Below are positions 36,595 through 45,194 of a stretch of DNA of 64,000 bases, in pieces. The translations under genes and the position numbers were made by a program. The notes under the pieces are model-generated. The model saw only the letters and a list, made by a program, of their open reading frames with translations, had not been told where the DNA came from and searched no databases. How positions within the stretch are numbered: position 1 is the first letter of the stretch; each line of letters opens with the position of its first letter. This DNA is from Gordonia amarae NBRC 15530. Its GTDB lineage: Bacteria > Actinomycetota > Actinomycetes > Mycobacteriales > Mycobacteriaceae. The DNA lies in the NCBI RefSeq assembly GCF_000241345.1, contig NZ_BAED01000020.1, positions 1 through 64,000 of the forward strand, written 5' to 3'.

Positions 36595-37635
36595 ATGCGC
36601 GAAGGTGCAGTTAAGCACACGGGGCGCCGTAAAGGGCGCTCCCGGTTTCTTGTGGGCATGCTGTCGCTGGCCACTGCGATAGGCATGGTGGGGGTCACCG
36701 CCGGCGAGGCGAGTGCCAAGGTCAACGACACCCCTCTGTTCAAGGAATACCGCGTCAACAGCTGCGGGATGCCCAGCTACACCAGTGGCCCCTGGAAGAA
36801 CAAGTCCAAGGGTGAGGCCGACGGCGTGAAGGTCCGGACCTGGAAGAAGGCCGGCAACTACAAGACCGTGATCCTCCTCGACGGCATGCGCGCCGAGTAC
36901 GGCTACAGCGGCTGGGAGATCAACACCAACGTCCAGAAGCTCGTGAACGCCGGCGTCAACGTCGTCGAACCCATCGGCGGCCCCGCCAGCTTCTACGCCG
37001 ACTGGGACGGCCCGTCCAACTTCAACGGCCAGCCGTTCACCTACAAGTGGCGCTGCGTCATCACCAAGAGCCTCATCCGCACGCTCGACGCCAACGGCTT
37101 CCGCGTCGGCAACGGCAAGTACGCCATCATGGGCCTCTCGTCCGGCGGTGGTGCCGCACTCACCATCGCCGCGCAGAACCGGCAGAACTTCGACCGCGCC
37201 GCCTCGCTGTCCGGCTACAACTGGATGACCGCGCCCGGCATGCGCACCGCGATCCGCCTGTCGATGCTCGACATCGCGCCCGCCCCGTTCAACGTCGACG
37301 CCATGTACGGCCCGCCGTGGAGCCCCCGCTGGTCCACCAACGACGCCGTCAACAACCTCCAGGGCATGCGCGGCATGAAGATCTACGTCGGCTCCGGCAA
37401 CGGCATCGTCGGCCAGCACAGCTTCGACACCGGCAGCTCCGCGGTGAGCCTGTTCAACGACGTGTTCAAGGGTTCACCGCTCGAACTGCTCTCGTTCACA
37501 CAGACCAAGGCCTTCGAAGTGTTCGCCGCCATCAACGGAATCCCCGTGATGAGCAGCTACTCCATGGGCACCCACTCGTGGGGCTACTGGCAGGACATGG
37601 TCTGGGACGCGAAGAACCGAGGCTTCTTCCGTTAA
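36595..37635 (+). CDS. Mycolyltransferase, antigen 85 family, copy 1
   Basis: 346 residues. The signal peptide (GMLSLATAIGMVGVTAGEASA) ends near residue 41. The alpha/beta-hydrolase fold has the nucleophile S182 in GLSSGGG and the histidine H327 in GTHSWGYWQDM; the Asp/Glu lies between them. TVILLDGMRAEYGYSGWEIN matches the antigen 85/Cmt family. These exported enzymes move mycolates between trehalose monomycolate and trehalose or arabinogalactan. The start follows ACGAGGAG by about 10 nt. It corresponds in position to fbpA. A family-B repeat hairpin follows directly. Confidence 0.9.
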   Translation: MREGAVKHTGRRKGRSRFLVGMLSLATAIGMVGVTAGEASAKVNDTPLFKEYRVNSCGMPSYTSGPWKNKSKGEADGVKVRTWKKAGNYKTVILLDGMRAEYGYSGWEINTNVQKLVNAGVNVVEPIGGPASFYADWDGPSNFNGQPFTYKWRCVITKSLIRTLDANGFRVGNGKYAIMGLSSGGGAALTIAAQNRQNFDRAASLSGYNWMTAPGMRTAIRLSMLDIAPAPFNVDAMYGPPWSPRWSTNDAVNNLQGMRGMKIYVGSGNGIVGQHSFDTGSSAVSLFNDVFKGSPLELLSFTQTKAFEVFAAINGIPVMSSYSMGTHSWGYWQDMVWDAKNRGFFR

Positions 37636-37640
37636 ATTCG

Positions 37641-37748
37641 CCGGGCCTGATTTTGCCCCTTGCTCCCCGTTCTTCCTCCGTCGTTCGGGGTCGCAAGCTC
37701 CCCGCTCACTCCGTCGTCCAGAACGGGGTCGGGGCAAAATCAACCCGG
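37641..37748. repeat. Dispersed palindromic repeat, family B, copy 2
   Basis: It starts 6 nt after the mycolyltransferase stop. Outer arms TGATTTTGCCCC and GGGGCAAAATCA, then CCCCGTTCTT and AGAACGGGG, enclose the conserved core. It may act as a two-way terminator. Confidence 0.8.
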
Positions 37749-37864
37749 CTGGGCGGCCAAACAGGTGGTCGCCCTGGCAATGGCCTCTGACGAACTCCGG
37801 CATCGTTTCGGTGCCGGAGTTTTGTCGTTTCCGGCCTGTGTTGGTTGAGGTGCCCATTCTCGCT

Positions 37865-37904
37865 GGTTGAGGCGTGAGGAGCGCAAGCGACGAGCCTCGA
37901 AACC
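37865..37904 (+). repeat. Dispersed palindromic repeat, family A, copy 3
   Basis: A 40-nt element from GGTTGAGG to CCTCGAAACC, in the 470-bp gap 37636-38105 between the two mycolyltransferase genes. The gap also holds repeat B2 and the ATCACA repeats. Confidence 0.85.
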
Positions 37905-37962
37905 CGGTGAGCCGACGTTGTACCGAATCCCCGATCCGTCCACGCTCGGCCATCACTCGTTC

Positions 37963-37984
37963 ATCACAAATCACACAGATCACA
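37963..37984. promoter_or_regulatory. Three ATCACA direct repeats upstream of mycolyltransferase 2
   Basis: ATCACA occurs at 37963, 37970 and 37979 (7- and 9-bp steps), about 120 bp before the start. It is a possible response-regulator site. Confidence 0.35.
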
Positions 37985-38105
37985 CGCGACACAGCGTGGC
38001 GTGCGTGTGTTGTCGGCTCCGGCAGTGTATGAAACACCTGAGACATTTGTGGTTTGTGGTGCGAATGTGACAGATGCGTTCGTACCCGGCGGAGGAGTTC
38101 AGGCT

Positions 38106-39722
38106 ATGTGGCAGACAACGCGAAGCGGGGAGAGCGGCGGCAATCGGGCGGCCCGGCGTAGCACCGCACGATTGGGTGCCGCACGATCGGGACGCTCCAG
38201 GGTCGCGGCCGCTACCGCGATCGGTGCGGGAGCGATCGCGCTGAGCCTCGTCGCAGGCGGTGCCCCCGCGATCGCCGACCCCGCCGCTCCGGCTCCGGCC
38301 CCCGCGCCCGCCGACCCGGCCAAGCAGACCCCCACCCCGGCGAAGCCGGCCCCCACTCCGGCCAAGACCACCGCGAAGCCGGCGCCGGCGACCACCCAGC
38401 AGCCCAAGCCTGCGCCGAAACCGGCACCCGAGGCCAACCGTAAGCCCGCCCCCGAGACGCCGAAGCCGGCGCCGCCGGCGGCGGCCAACGACCGCGCCAA
38501 GGTCACCAACATCTACTGGTACACCAGCCGCCGCGTGGCGCTGTGGGTGTACTCGCCCGCGATGAAGACCAACATCCAGGTGCAGCTGCTGCTGGCGCGC
38601 GACTGGTACTCCAAGCCCAAGGCCAAGTTCCCGCAGCTCACCATGCTCGACGGCCTGCGCGCCCAGGAGAACCAGAGCGGCTGGATCATCAACACCAACA
38701 TCATCGACTTCTACAAGGACAAGAACGTCAACGTCGTCCTGCCGATCGGCGGGGAGTCGAGCTTCTACACCGACTGGCAGCAGCCCGACCGTGGCAAGCA
38801 CTACATGTGGGAGACCTTCCTGATGAAGGAACTGCCGCCGATCCTGGAGAAGGACTGGCGTTCATCGACGGTGCGCGGCATCGAGGGCCTGTCGATGGGC
38901 GGCTCGGCCGCGATGATGCTCGCCGCGCGCAACCCCGGCTTCTACAAGTTCGCGGCGTCGTTCTCCGGCATCCTGCAGCTCACCTCGCCCGGTATGGCGC
39001 AGGCCATCCAGTTCGCCCAGCGCGACGGCGGCGGCTACGACTCGGAGAAGATGTTCGGCAAGCCCAGCGACCCGGCCTGGGCCGAACACGACCCGTACGT
39101 CCTCGCCGACAAACTGCAGGGCACCAGCCTGTACATCTCGTCGGGCAACGGCGTCATCGGCCCGCACGACCAGCCCTCGGACATCCCGCTGCTGGCCACC
39201 AACTACTCCGGCGTCGGCCTAGAGGTGCTCTCCCGCGTCACCACGCAGCAGTTCGCCATCAAGCTCAACGAGGTGGGCGTCCCGGCCCGGTCGGCGTACC
39301 GGCCGTCAGGCACCCACACCTGGCCCTACTGGCAGTTCGAGATGCAGCAGGCGTGGCCGCAGGCGGCGTCGGCGCTCGGCCTGAGCGGTGACAAGGTGAG
39401 CTGCGGTGTGTACAGCAAGTTCAAGAAGGTCGCCGAGAAAAACAAGAAGGTGCTCGGCGAGTGCCTCACCCCCGACTACGCGGTGCCCGGCGGCCGGGCG
39501 CAGGACTTCGCGGGCGGGCGCATCATCTCCGGACCCAAGGGCCCGAAGGTGGTGACCGGAGCCATCGGCGGCGCCTACACCGGTGCCGGCGGCCCCGGCG
39601 GCAAGCTCGGCCTGCCCACCAGCGACGAACTCGCCACCCGCGACGGCAAGGGCCGCTTCAACACCTTCCAGCACGGCAAGATCACCTGGGATGCGAAGAA
39701 CGGGACCAAGGTTCTGGGCTGA
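38106..39722 (+). CDS. Mycolyltransferase with C-terminal LGFP-type wall-binding repeats
   Basis: 538 residues. A basic N-terminus and signal segment (about 38-55, ending AIADPA) lead to a long Pro/Ala/Lys-rich linker (about 60-130). The antigen 85-type hydrolase domain has S263 in GLSMGGSAA and H404 in GTHTWPYWQFEM. The C-terminal part (about 470-535) has the LGFP-type segment GPGGKLGLPTSDELAT and FQHGKITWDAKNG, as in corynebacterial PS1-type mycolyltransferases. It transfers mycolates in the outer envelope while anchored to the wall. GGCGGAGGAG before ATG 38106 fixes the start; the upstream open frame is not used. Confidence 0.9.
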   Translation: MWQTTRSGESGGNRAARRSTARLGAARSGRSRVAAATAIGAGAIALSLVAGGAPAIADPAAPAPAPAPADPAKQTPTPAKPAPTPAKTTAKPAPATTQQPKPAPKPAPEANRKPAPETPKPAPPAAANDRAKVTNIYWYTSRRVALWVYSPAMKTNIQVQLLLARDWYSKPKAKFPQLTMLDGLRAQENQSGWIINTNIIDFYKDKNVNVVLPIGGESSFYTDWQQPDRGKHYMWETFLMKELPPILEKDWRSSTVRGIEGLSMGGSAAMMLAARNPGFYKFAASFSGILQLTSPGMAQAIQFAQRDGGGYDSEKMFGKPSDPAWAEHDPYVLADKLQGTSLYISSGNGVIGPHDQPSDIPLLATNYSGVGLEVLSRVTTQQFAIKLNEVGVPARSAYRPSGTHTWPYWQFEMQQAWPQAASALGLSGDKVSCGVYSKFKKVAEKNKKVLGECLTPDYAVPGGRAQDFAGGRIISGPKGPKVVTGAIGGAYTGAGGPGGKLGLPTSDELATRDGKGRFNTFQHGKITWDAKNGTKVLG

Positions 39723-39748
39723 GTGGTCCTCGGACAGCCCGACCGGAA

Positions 39749-39776
39749 ACACCCGATCGCGCAGTGGGTCGGGTGT
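39749..39776. terminator. Hairpin after mycolyltransferase 2
   Basis: ACACCCGA pairs perfectly with TCGGGTGT; a further small hairpin (CGGACC, GGTCCG) lies near 39791-39808. The 233-bp gap to the next gene otherwise shows nothing. Confidence 0.5.
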
Positions 39777-39961
39777 ACCGCGCGGTGCGCCGGACCACAG
39801 TGGGTCCGCCGTCCCTGGGAGTGGGGCGTCGAAAAGACTGAATCTTCGCTGAGGAATTGCGGTGTTTCGGCTGGTGGGGCCTTCTGACGGCAAGAATCGC
39901 CGTCACACGGTTGTAGCCTGGCCTCTGGCGGGGTGCACACGGTGAACAAGAGGAAGTGACG

Positions 39962-40597
39962 ATGACGACGACGAGTTCGATCATTCGGTCGGCGATGCTG
40001 GCGACCGGTCTGGCACTGGTGGTCGGAGCGATGACCGCCTGCTCGGACGACTCGACGGCTTCGGCACCGCTCACCAGCAACCAGATCACCACGACGTCGA
40101 TGACGTCGAGCGCCACGGCCGACAAGGTCTCCGCCTCCGAGTCGCGCGAGCAGGAGCCGTCCGCGGAAAGCTCCCCGGCCGGCGAATCCGCGGCCGACGA
40201 CACCTCGGCCGCGGACGCGCCGTCGGCCGCCGAGCGCGAGACGACCGCCACCAAGAACAACAGCGGCGACCAGAACAGCGGCGACCAGAACAGCGGGGGC
40301 CAGGACAACGACACCCCGCAGAGCGTCGTCGCCCCGCAGAACGTCAAGCTGACCGAGAAGCAGCAGAACTACCTGCGCGCCCTCAAGCAGCAGAACGTCA
40401 CATTCATGGGCGACACCGACAACAATGTCGCCCTCACCATGGGTGCCTACATCTGCAGTGAGAAGAAGAAGGGCACCGACCCGGTGACCGTCAAGGCCTA
40501 CGTGACCGCGTCCGTCGGGCCGGGCACCAAGTCCGTCGCCGAGGCGAGTTCCAAGGCCGACAAGGTGATTCGGGCCGCGCGCGCCGAATACTGCTGA
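39962..40597 (+). CDS. DUF732-type putative lipoprotein
   Basis: 211 residues. The signal peptide ends in a lipobox-like GAMTAC (cysteine about residue 27). A long Ser/Ala/Glu/Asp/Asn-rich disordered linker follows, with SGDQN repeats. The C-terminal domain of about 75 residues (NYLRALKQQNVTFMGDTDN, then GAYICSEKKKG, ending ARAEYC) matches the DUF732 family of mycolata, which has a conserved cysteine pair. Function unknown; export to the envelope is clear. AAGAGGAAG lies upstream of ATG 39962; an in-frame GTG at 39956 is possible. It sits 11 bp before the cutinase-like gene and is probably co-transcribed with it. Confidence 0.72.
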   Translation: MTTTSSIIRSAMLATGLALVVGAMTACSDDSTASAPLTSNQITTTSMTSSATADKVSASESREQEPSAESSPAGESAADDTSAADAPSAAERETTATKNNSGDQNSGDQNSGGQDNDTPQSVVAPQNVKLTEKQQNYLRALKQQNVTFMGDTDNNVALTMGAYICSEKKKGTDPVTVKAYVTASVGPGTKSVAEASSKADKVIRAARAEYC

Positions 40598-40608
40598 GCG
40601 GGGCGTAG

Positions 40609-41595
40609 ATGGCCCGCGCCAAGGCGGCCCGCCCGAAGCGGCGCCTGCCCAAGTTTCTGCTGTTCCTGGGGTTCCTCGCGGCGATCGCGGTCGCCCTCGT
40701 CGTGATCCTGGTATTCGTGCTCCTCAAACCCGGGCCGGTACGCCCGCCCGGACCGCCGACCACGCCACCCTCGACCTCCCGGCCGACGGCGCAGCCGGCG
40801 AGCTGTCCCGACGTGCTCACCCTGGTGGTACCGGGCACCTGGGAGTCGTCCGCCGACGACGACCCGCACACCCCGAAGGCCAACCCCAGGTCGCTGATGC
40901 TGAAGGTGTCCAAGCCGCTGCAGAAGCAGTTCGCCGAGTCGCGTACCGACGTGTACACGGTTCCCTACACCGCGCAGTTCCGGAACCCGACCAACCTGGC
41001 CGACCGGCAGCTGGACTACAACTCCTCGCGTAAGCAGGGCTATCAGCGGGCCGCGGCCAAGATGGCCAAGCTCAACCGCGAATGCCCGCTGACCCGGTAC
41101 GTGCTGATGGGCTTTTCACAGGGCGCGGTCATCGTCGGCGATCTGGCGTACAGCATCGCCGCGGGTCGCGGCCCGATCGCCGGCTCCGACCAGGATCTGG
41201 TCCTCGGTGTCGGCCTCATCGCCGACGGCCGGCGCCAGTCCGGCAATCAGCACGACGTGGGTCCGAGCCCGAAGGGCGTGGGTGCCGAGGTGTCGCTCGG
41301 TGGTTTCGGCAGCCTCGTCCCGGGGATCACGATGACCGGTGGCCGCGGCGGTTTCGGGGTGCTCGAAGACCGCGTGTTTTCGATCTGCGCCTCGGGTGAC
41401 ATGATCTGCGACGCACCGACGGTCACCAATCCGCTCAAGGCGATCTCGCAGCTTTCGGGCGCGCTGAACAGCCCGGTGCACGCGATGTACGGCACCACCC
41501 GGTACTGGTCGTCCGGTGGCGCGAGTGCCACCCGCTGGCTGTACGGCTGGGCCGTCAAACGCATCGACGAGGCGCCCACACCGGAGCACTACTGA
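40609..41595 (+). CDS. Cutinase-family envelope lipase (Rv3802/Culp6-like)
   Basis: 328 residues. A single N-terminal anchor (FLLFLGFLAAIAVALVVILV, about 16-36) is followed by a Pro/Thr-rich linker and a cutinase/alpha-beta-hydrolase domain. S170 lies in GFSQGA, the Asp near CASGDMICD is the expected second residue, and the His near NSPVHAMY is the third. In mycobacteria this protein has phospholipase/thioesterase activity and is essential for envelope lipid balance; it always lies next to fadD32-pks13. Here an LLM oxidoreductase gene intervenes. Confidence 0.9.
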   Translation: MARAKAARPKRRLPKFLLFLGFLAAIAVALVVILVFVLLKPGPVRPPGPPTTPPSTSRPTAQPASCPDVLTLVVPGTWESSADDDPHTPKANPRSLMLKVSKPLQKQFAESRTDVYTVPYTAQFRNPTNLADRQLDYNSSRKQGYQRAAAKMAKLNRECPLTRYVLMGFSQGAVIVGDLAYSIAAGRGPIAGSDQDLVLGVGLIADGRRQSGNQHDVGPSPKGVGAEVSLGGFGSLVPGITMTGGRGGFGVLEDRVFSICASGDMICDAPTVTNPLKAISQLSGALNSPVHAMYGTTRYWSSGGASATRWLYGWAVKRIDEAPTPEHY

Positions 41596-41614
41596 GAAAC
41601 GGTTCCCACCCTCC

Positions 41615-41630
41615 CTTACTCGTGAGTAAG
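41615..41630. promoter_or_regulatory. Palindromic operator candidate CTTACTC-GT-GAGTAAG
   Basis: A perfect 7-bp inverted repeat with a 2-bp centre in the 205-bp gap before the LLM oxidoreductase gene. The size and symmetry suit a TetR-type regulator (inference). Confidence 0.4.
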
Positions 41631-41800
41631 ATCACGTGTGACAATGGCTGAGATCCACGCGATGCCGGAACGTCCCCGATCGGGTGACTACCGGTGGGGG
41701 CCTGTGAGGGCGCGTGCAAAAATAGCCACGTCGTGCACACCGGGAAGAGACCACCTCCGTGGCCGCTGCCCGCATGACGAAAGACAACGGAGGAGTTTTC

Positions 41801-42796
41801 TTGAGCGAGGTCACCACGCCTGACGGCCTGCGCAAGTTCCGCTTCGGCGCGGGCGGCGAGGGCAACAAAGAGGAGGGTGGCGCGCGCAAGTTCGTCAAAC
41901 TCGCCCAGACCGCAGAAGAGTACGGGTACGACACCTTCGCCGTGCCCGACCACCTGGGCAACCAGGTCGGGCCGCTGGCCGCGCTCGGCGCGCTGTCGCA
42001 GGCCACCGAGCGGATCCGGCTCGGCACCTCGGTGCTCGCCAACGGCTGGCGCCACCCCGCGCTGCTGGCCAAGGAGGCCAACACCATCGACGTCCTGTCG
42101 AAGGGCCGGCTTGAGCTGGGTATCGGCGCGGGCTGGATGAAAGAGGAATTCGACAAGGCCGGCATCGAGTTCGAGAAGCCGGGCGCGCGCATCCGCAGGC
42201 TCGACGAGGCGCTGACCATTCTCGACGGTCTGATGCGCGGCGAGACGGTCGATTTCGAGGGCGAGTTCTACACGATCAACGGTCTGCAGGGCACCCCGAG
42301 GCCGCGGCAGGGTCCGCGTCCACCGATCGCCGTCGGCGGCGGCGGTCCCAAGATGCTGGCGCTGGCGGCCAAGCACGCCGACATCATCTCGGTGGCCACC
42401 GGCACCACCGCCGAGGGCAAGCTGCGCCTGTCGGACATGACGATGGAGAAGACGCTGCAGCGGATCGACCGGATCCGCGAGGCGGCCGGCGACCGGTTCA
42501 GCGAGATCGAACTGAACTGGACGATCGCGACGATCGTGATCACCGACGACCGTGAGGCGACGGCGGAGATGGCGCTGCAGGCCATCGACCAGGGCTACCC
42601 GCCCAACATCGCCAAGGACGTCGAGCTCACGGTCGAGGATGTGCTGCAGTCGCCGTACCTGGCGTTCGGCACGTTCGAGGAGATCGCCGATCAGATCCGT
42701 GAGGTGCGCCGCCGCACGACGATGTCGTACGTCGGTGTGTTCCCCACACAGATGGACGCGTTCGCGCCGGTGCTCGACCTGCTGAAGGGCGAGTGA
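41801..42796 (+). CDS. LLM-class F420-dependent oxidoreductase
   Basis: 331 residues, a luciferase-like monooxygenase TIM barrel. Typical segments are LAQTAEEYGYDTFAVPDHL, LSQATERIRLGTSVLANGWRHPALLAKEANTIDVLS, GRLELGIGAGWMKEEF and RPPIAVGGGGPKML. It probably uses coenzyme F420; the substrate is unknown. The start is TTG at 41801, 6-7 nt after a perfect GGAGGA; upstream GTG and ATG codons in the same frame lack a ribosome-binding site. A palindrome about 170 bp upstream may control it. Its insertion between the cutinase-like gene and fadD32 differs from mycobacteria. Confidence 0.85.
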   Translation: MSEVTTPDGLRKFRFGAGGEGNKEEGGARKFVKLAQTAEEYGYDTFAVPDHLGNQVGPLAALGALSQATERIRLGTSVLANGWRHPALLAKEANTIDVLSKGRLELGIGAGWMKEEFDKAGIEFEKPGARIRRLDEALTILDGLMRGETVDFEGEFYTINGLQGTPRPRQGPRPPIAVGGGGPKMLALAAKHADIISVATGTTAEGKLRLSDMTMEKTLQRIDRIREAAGDRFSEIELNWTIATIVITDDREATAEMALQAIDQGYPPNIAKDVELTVEDVLQSPYLAFGTFEEIADQIREVRRRTTMSYVGVFPTQMDAFAPVLDLLKGE

Positions 42797-43096
42797 GCGT
42801 TCTCAGATATTGAACGGACTCAAGTACGATTGCGGACTGTCGCGAGTAACCTCTGGGACATCTTCGACGAAGTACGACCTGGTCACAGCGAAAACACCCA
42901 TACAGGCCGTTGAACTGGCAATTTATGATACGGAGTCCGTTTCCACTGAGATAACGATTGCGCTACGGTTGCGTCACTGCCTGGCCACAATTGCTGGGGG
43001 GACGCAGGAAAGCAAGGTTGCGCCGGCGCCGGTGGGGACCGGTGGCATGGCAAACGGGGTGGAGACAACAGGTCCACCAGGACCACAGGAGAAGTG
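42797..43096. promoter_or_regulatory. Promoter region of fadD32
   Basis: 300 bp, AT-richer than its surroundings. TATGAT at 42924-42929 is a good -10 candidate, but no clear -35 lies 17 bp upstream. AGGAGA lies just before the fadD32 start. No gene is seen here. Confidence 0.4.
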
Positions 43097-44998
43097 ATGC
43101 TGAACACCGAACTTGCGGAGTTCGTCGACGAGGACGGACATATCCGGCTTCAGGAGAACGTAACGCTCGTCGACTATGTCGAACGCAACGTACACGAGCA
43201 AGCGGACACGCTGGCGTACCGGTTCATTGACTACAGCCGGGAACGTGACGGCGAACCGCAGGACCTGACCTGGGCCCAGTTCGGAAAGCGACTTCGGGCC
43301 GTGGCCGCCCGCCTGCAGCAGGTGACCTCACGCGGCGACCGCGTCGCCATCCTCGCCCCGCAGGGGCTCGAGTACGTGATCGGCTTCTTCGCCTCCCTCT
43401 ACGCGGGCAATGTGGCCGTGCCGCTGTTCTCGCCCGACGAGCCCGGGCACACCGACCGGCTCGACGCGGTGCTCGCCGACTGCAAGCCGGCCGCGATCCT
43501 GACCTCCACCAAGGCGGCCGAGGCGGTGCGCGACTACTTCGCCCACCTGCCGGCCAAGCAGCGGCCCCGCGTCATCGCGGTCGACGCGGTGCCCGATTCG
43601 GTCGGCTCGGGCTGGACCGCGCCGGTCGTCGGCCCCGACCACAACCTCGACAGCATCGCCTACCTGCAGTACACGTCCGGTTCCACCCGGACCCCGGCCG
43701 GTGTGGAGATCACCCACCGCGCCGTGGCCACCAACGTGCTGCAGATCTGCGACACCATCGAGATCAACAAGACCGCGCGCGGCGTCACCTGGCTGCCGCT
43801 GTTCCACGACATGGGCCTGCTCACGGTCATCCTGCCGGCGCTCGGCGGCAGCTACATCACCATCATGAGCCCGCAGGCGTTCATCCGCCGCCCCGGCCGC
43901 TGGATCAATGAGCTCGCCTCCACCGACGGCGCCGAAACCTACGCCGCGGCCCCCAACTTCGCGTTCGAGCACGCCGCCCTGCGCGGCCTGCCGCGCGACG
44001 GGGAAGAGCTCGACCTGTCCAATGTCATCGGCCTGATCAACGGCTCCGAGCCGGTCACCGTCAGCTCGATGAAGAAGTTCAATGACGCGTTCGCGCCGTA
44101 CGGACTGTCCAAGACCGCCATCAAGCCGTGCTACGGCATGGCCGAGGCCACCCTGTTCGTGTCGGCCACCAAGCGCGACAACGAGGCCAAGGTCGTCCAC
44201 GTCGACCGCGACCAGCTCAATGCCGGCCACTTCGTCTTCGTCGACGCCGACGCCCCCGGCGCGGTCACCCAGGTCTCGTGCGGTCAGGTCGCCCGCGACC
44301 AGTGGGCCACCATCGTCGACCCCGACACCGCCCGCGAGCTCGCCGACGGTGAGGTCGGCGAGATCTGGCTGCACGGCGCCAACATCGGCGCGGGCTACTG
44401 GGAGAAGGACGACGAGACCGAGGAGACCTTCAACAACCGACTGGTCACCCGTCTCGCCGAGAACAGCCACGCCACCGGTGTCGCCGACGACGCCAAGTGG
44501 ATGAGCACCGGCGACTACGGCGTCTGGGTCGACGGCGAGCTGTACATCACCGGTCGCGTCAAGGACCTGGTGATCGTCGACGGCCGCAACCACTACCCGC
44601 AGGACCTGGAGTACACCGCGCAGGAGGCCAGCTCCGCGCTGCGGCCCGGCTACGTCGCGGCGTTCGCGGTGCCTGTCAACCAGCTCCCGTCCGTGGTGTT
44701 CGAGTTCGCGGCCGGCGGCCTCACCTACGATCCCGACGACGCCTCCGAGCAGCTGGTGATCGTCGCCGAGCGCGGCCCGGGCAAGCGCACCGATCCGCAG
44801 GAGGTCGCCGACACGGTGCGCGCCGCGGTGGCCTCGCGTCACGGCGTGATGGTCCGCGACGTGCTGCTGGTGCCGGCCGGATCGATCCCGCGCACCTCCA
44901 GCGGCAAGATCGCCCGCCGGGCCGGACGCGCGGCGTACATTGACGGCACGCTGCGCGGCGGCTACCAGCAGACCGCCTTCCCCGACACCCGCGAATGA
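43097..44998 (+). CDS. fadD32: Long-chain fatty acyl-AMP ligase FadD32
   Basis: 633 residues, typical. The AMP-binding P-loop is [19 protein letters not shown]. Further motifs are [17 protein letters not shown], the substrate/AMP segment [11 protein letters not shown] and [24 protein letters not shown] with the hinge. The C-terminal lysine region is [16 protein letters not shown]. It activates the meromycolate as acyl-AMP and loads it on the N-terminal ACP of Pks13. ATG 43097 is preferred to GTG 43094 because of spacing from AGGAGA. A perfect hairpin after the stop separates it from pks13. Confidence 0.95.
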   Translation: MLNTELAEFVDEDGHIRLQENVTLVDYVERNVHEQADTLAYRFIDYSRERDGEPQDLTWAQFGKRLRAVAARLQQVTSRGDRVAILAPQGLEYVIGFFASLYAGNVAVPLFSPDEPGHTDRLDAVLADCKPAAILTSTKAAEAVRDYFAHLPAKQRPRVIAVDAVPDSVGSGWTAPVVGPDHNLDSIAYLQYTSGSTRTPAGVEITHRAVATNVLQICDTIEINKTARGVTWLPLFHDMGLLTVILPALGGSYITIMSPQAFIRRPGRWINELASTDGAETYAAAPNFAFEHAALRGLPRDGEELDLSNVIGLINGSEPVTVSSMKKFNDAFAPYGLSKTAIKPCYGMAEATLFVSATKRDNEAKVVHVDRDQLNAGHFVFVDADAPGAVTQVSCGQVARDQWATIVDPDTARELADGEVGEIWLHGANIGAGYWEKDDETEETFNNRLVTRLAENSHATGVADDAKWMSTGDYGVWVDGELYITGRVKDLVIVDGRNHYPQDLEYTAQEASSALRPGYVAAFAVPVNQLPSVVFEFAAGGLTYDPDDASEQLVIVAERGPGKRTDPQEVADTVRAAVASRHGVMVRDVLLVPAGSIPRTSSGKIARRAGRAAYIDGTLRGGYQQTAFPDTRE

Positions 44999-45021
44999 CG
45001 CGACGGGTGCTTCCGCCCGCA

Positions 45022-45048
45022 CCGGCCGATCGGTTCCCGATCGGCCGG
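45022..45048. terminator. Perfect 12-bp hairpin between fadD32 and pks13
   Basis: CCGGCCGATCGG pairs perfectly with CCGATCGGCCGG around TTC, 24 nt after the fadD32 stop. It suggests partial or full termination before pks13. Confidence 0.6.
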
Positions 45049-45194
45049 ACAGCGCCGGGACGGATCCTCGCACCCGCGCCGATCCCATCTTGTCCTTCAC
45101 CCGCTGCCGGACCATCGTCGCCCGATGTGCCGGTACGTGAGGCGATCGCGCCTTACAGGCTGTCGCGGGGGCCCCGAACAGTAGTCTGGAAGCA

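Noticed and set aside
38001-38105. N-terminal extension of mycolyltransferase 2
   Set aside because: The strong GGAGG before ATG 38106 and the export signal after it fix the start; the upstream part lies in promoter-like DNA.
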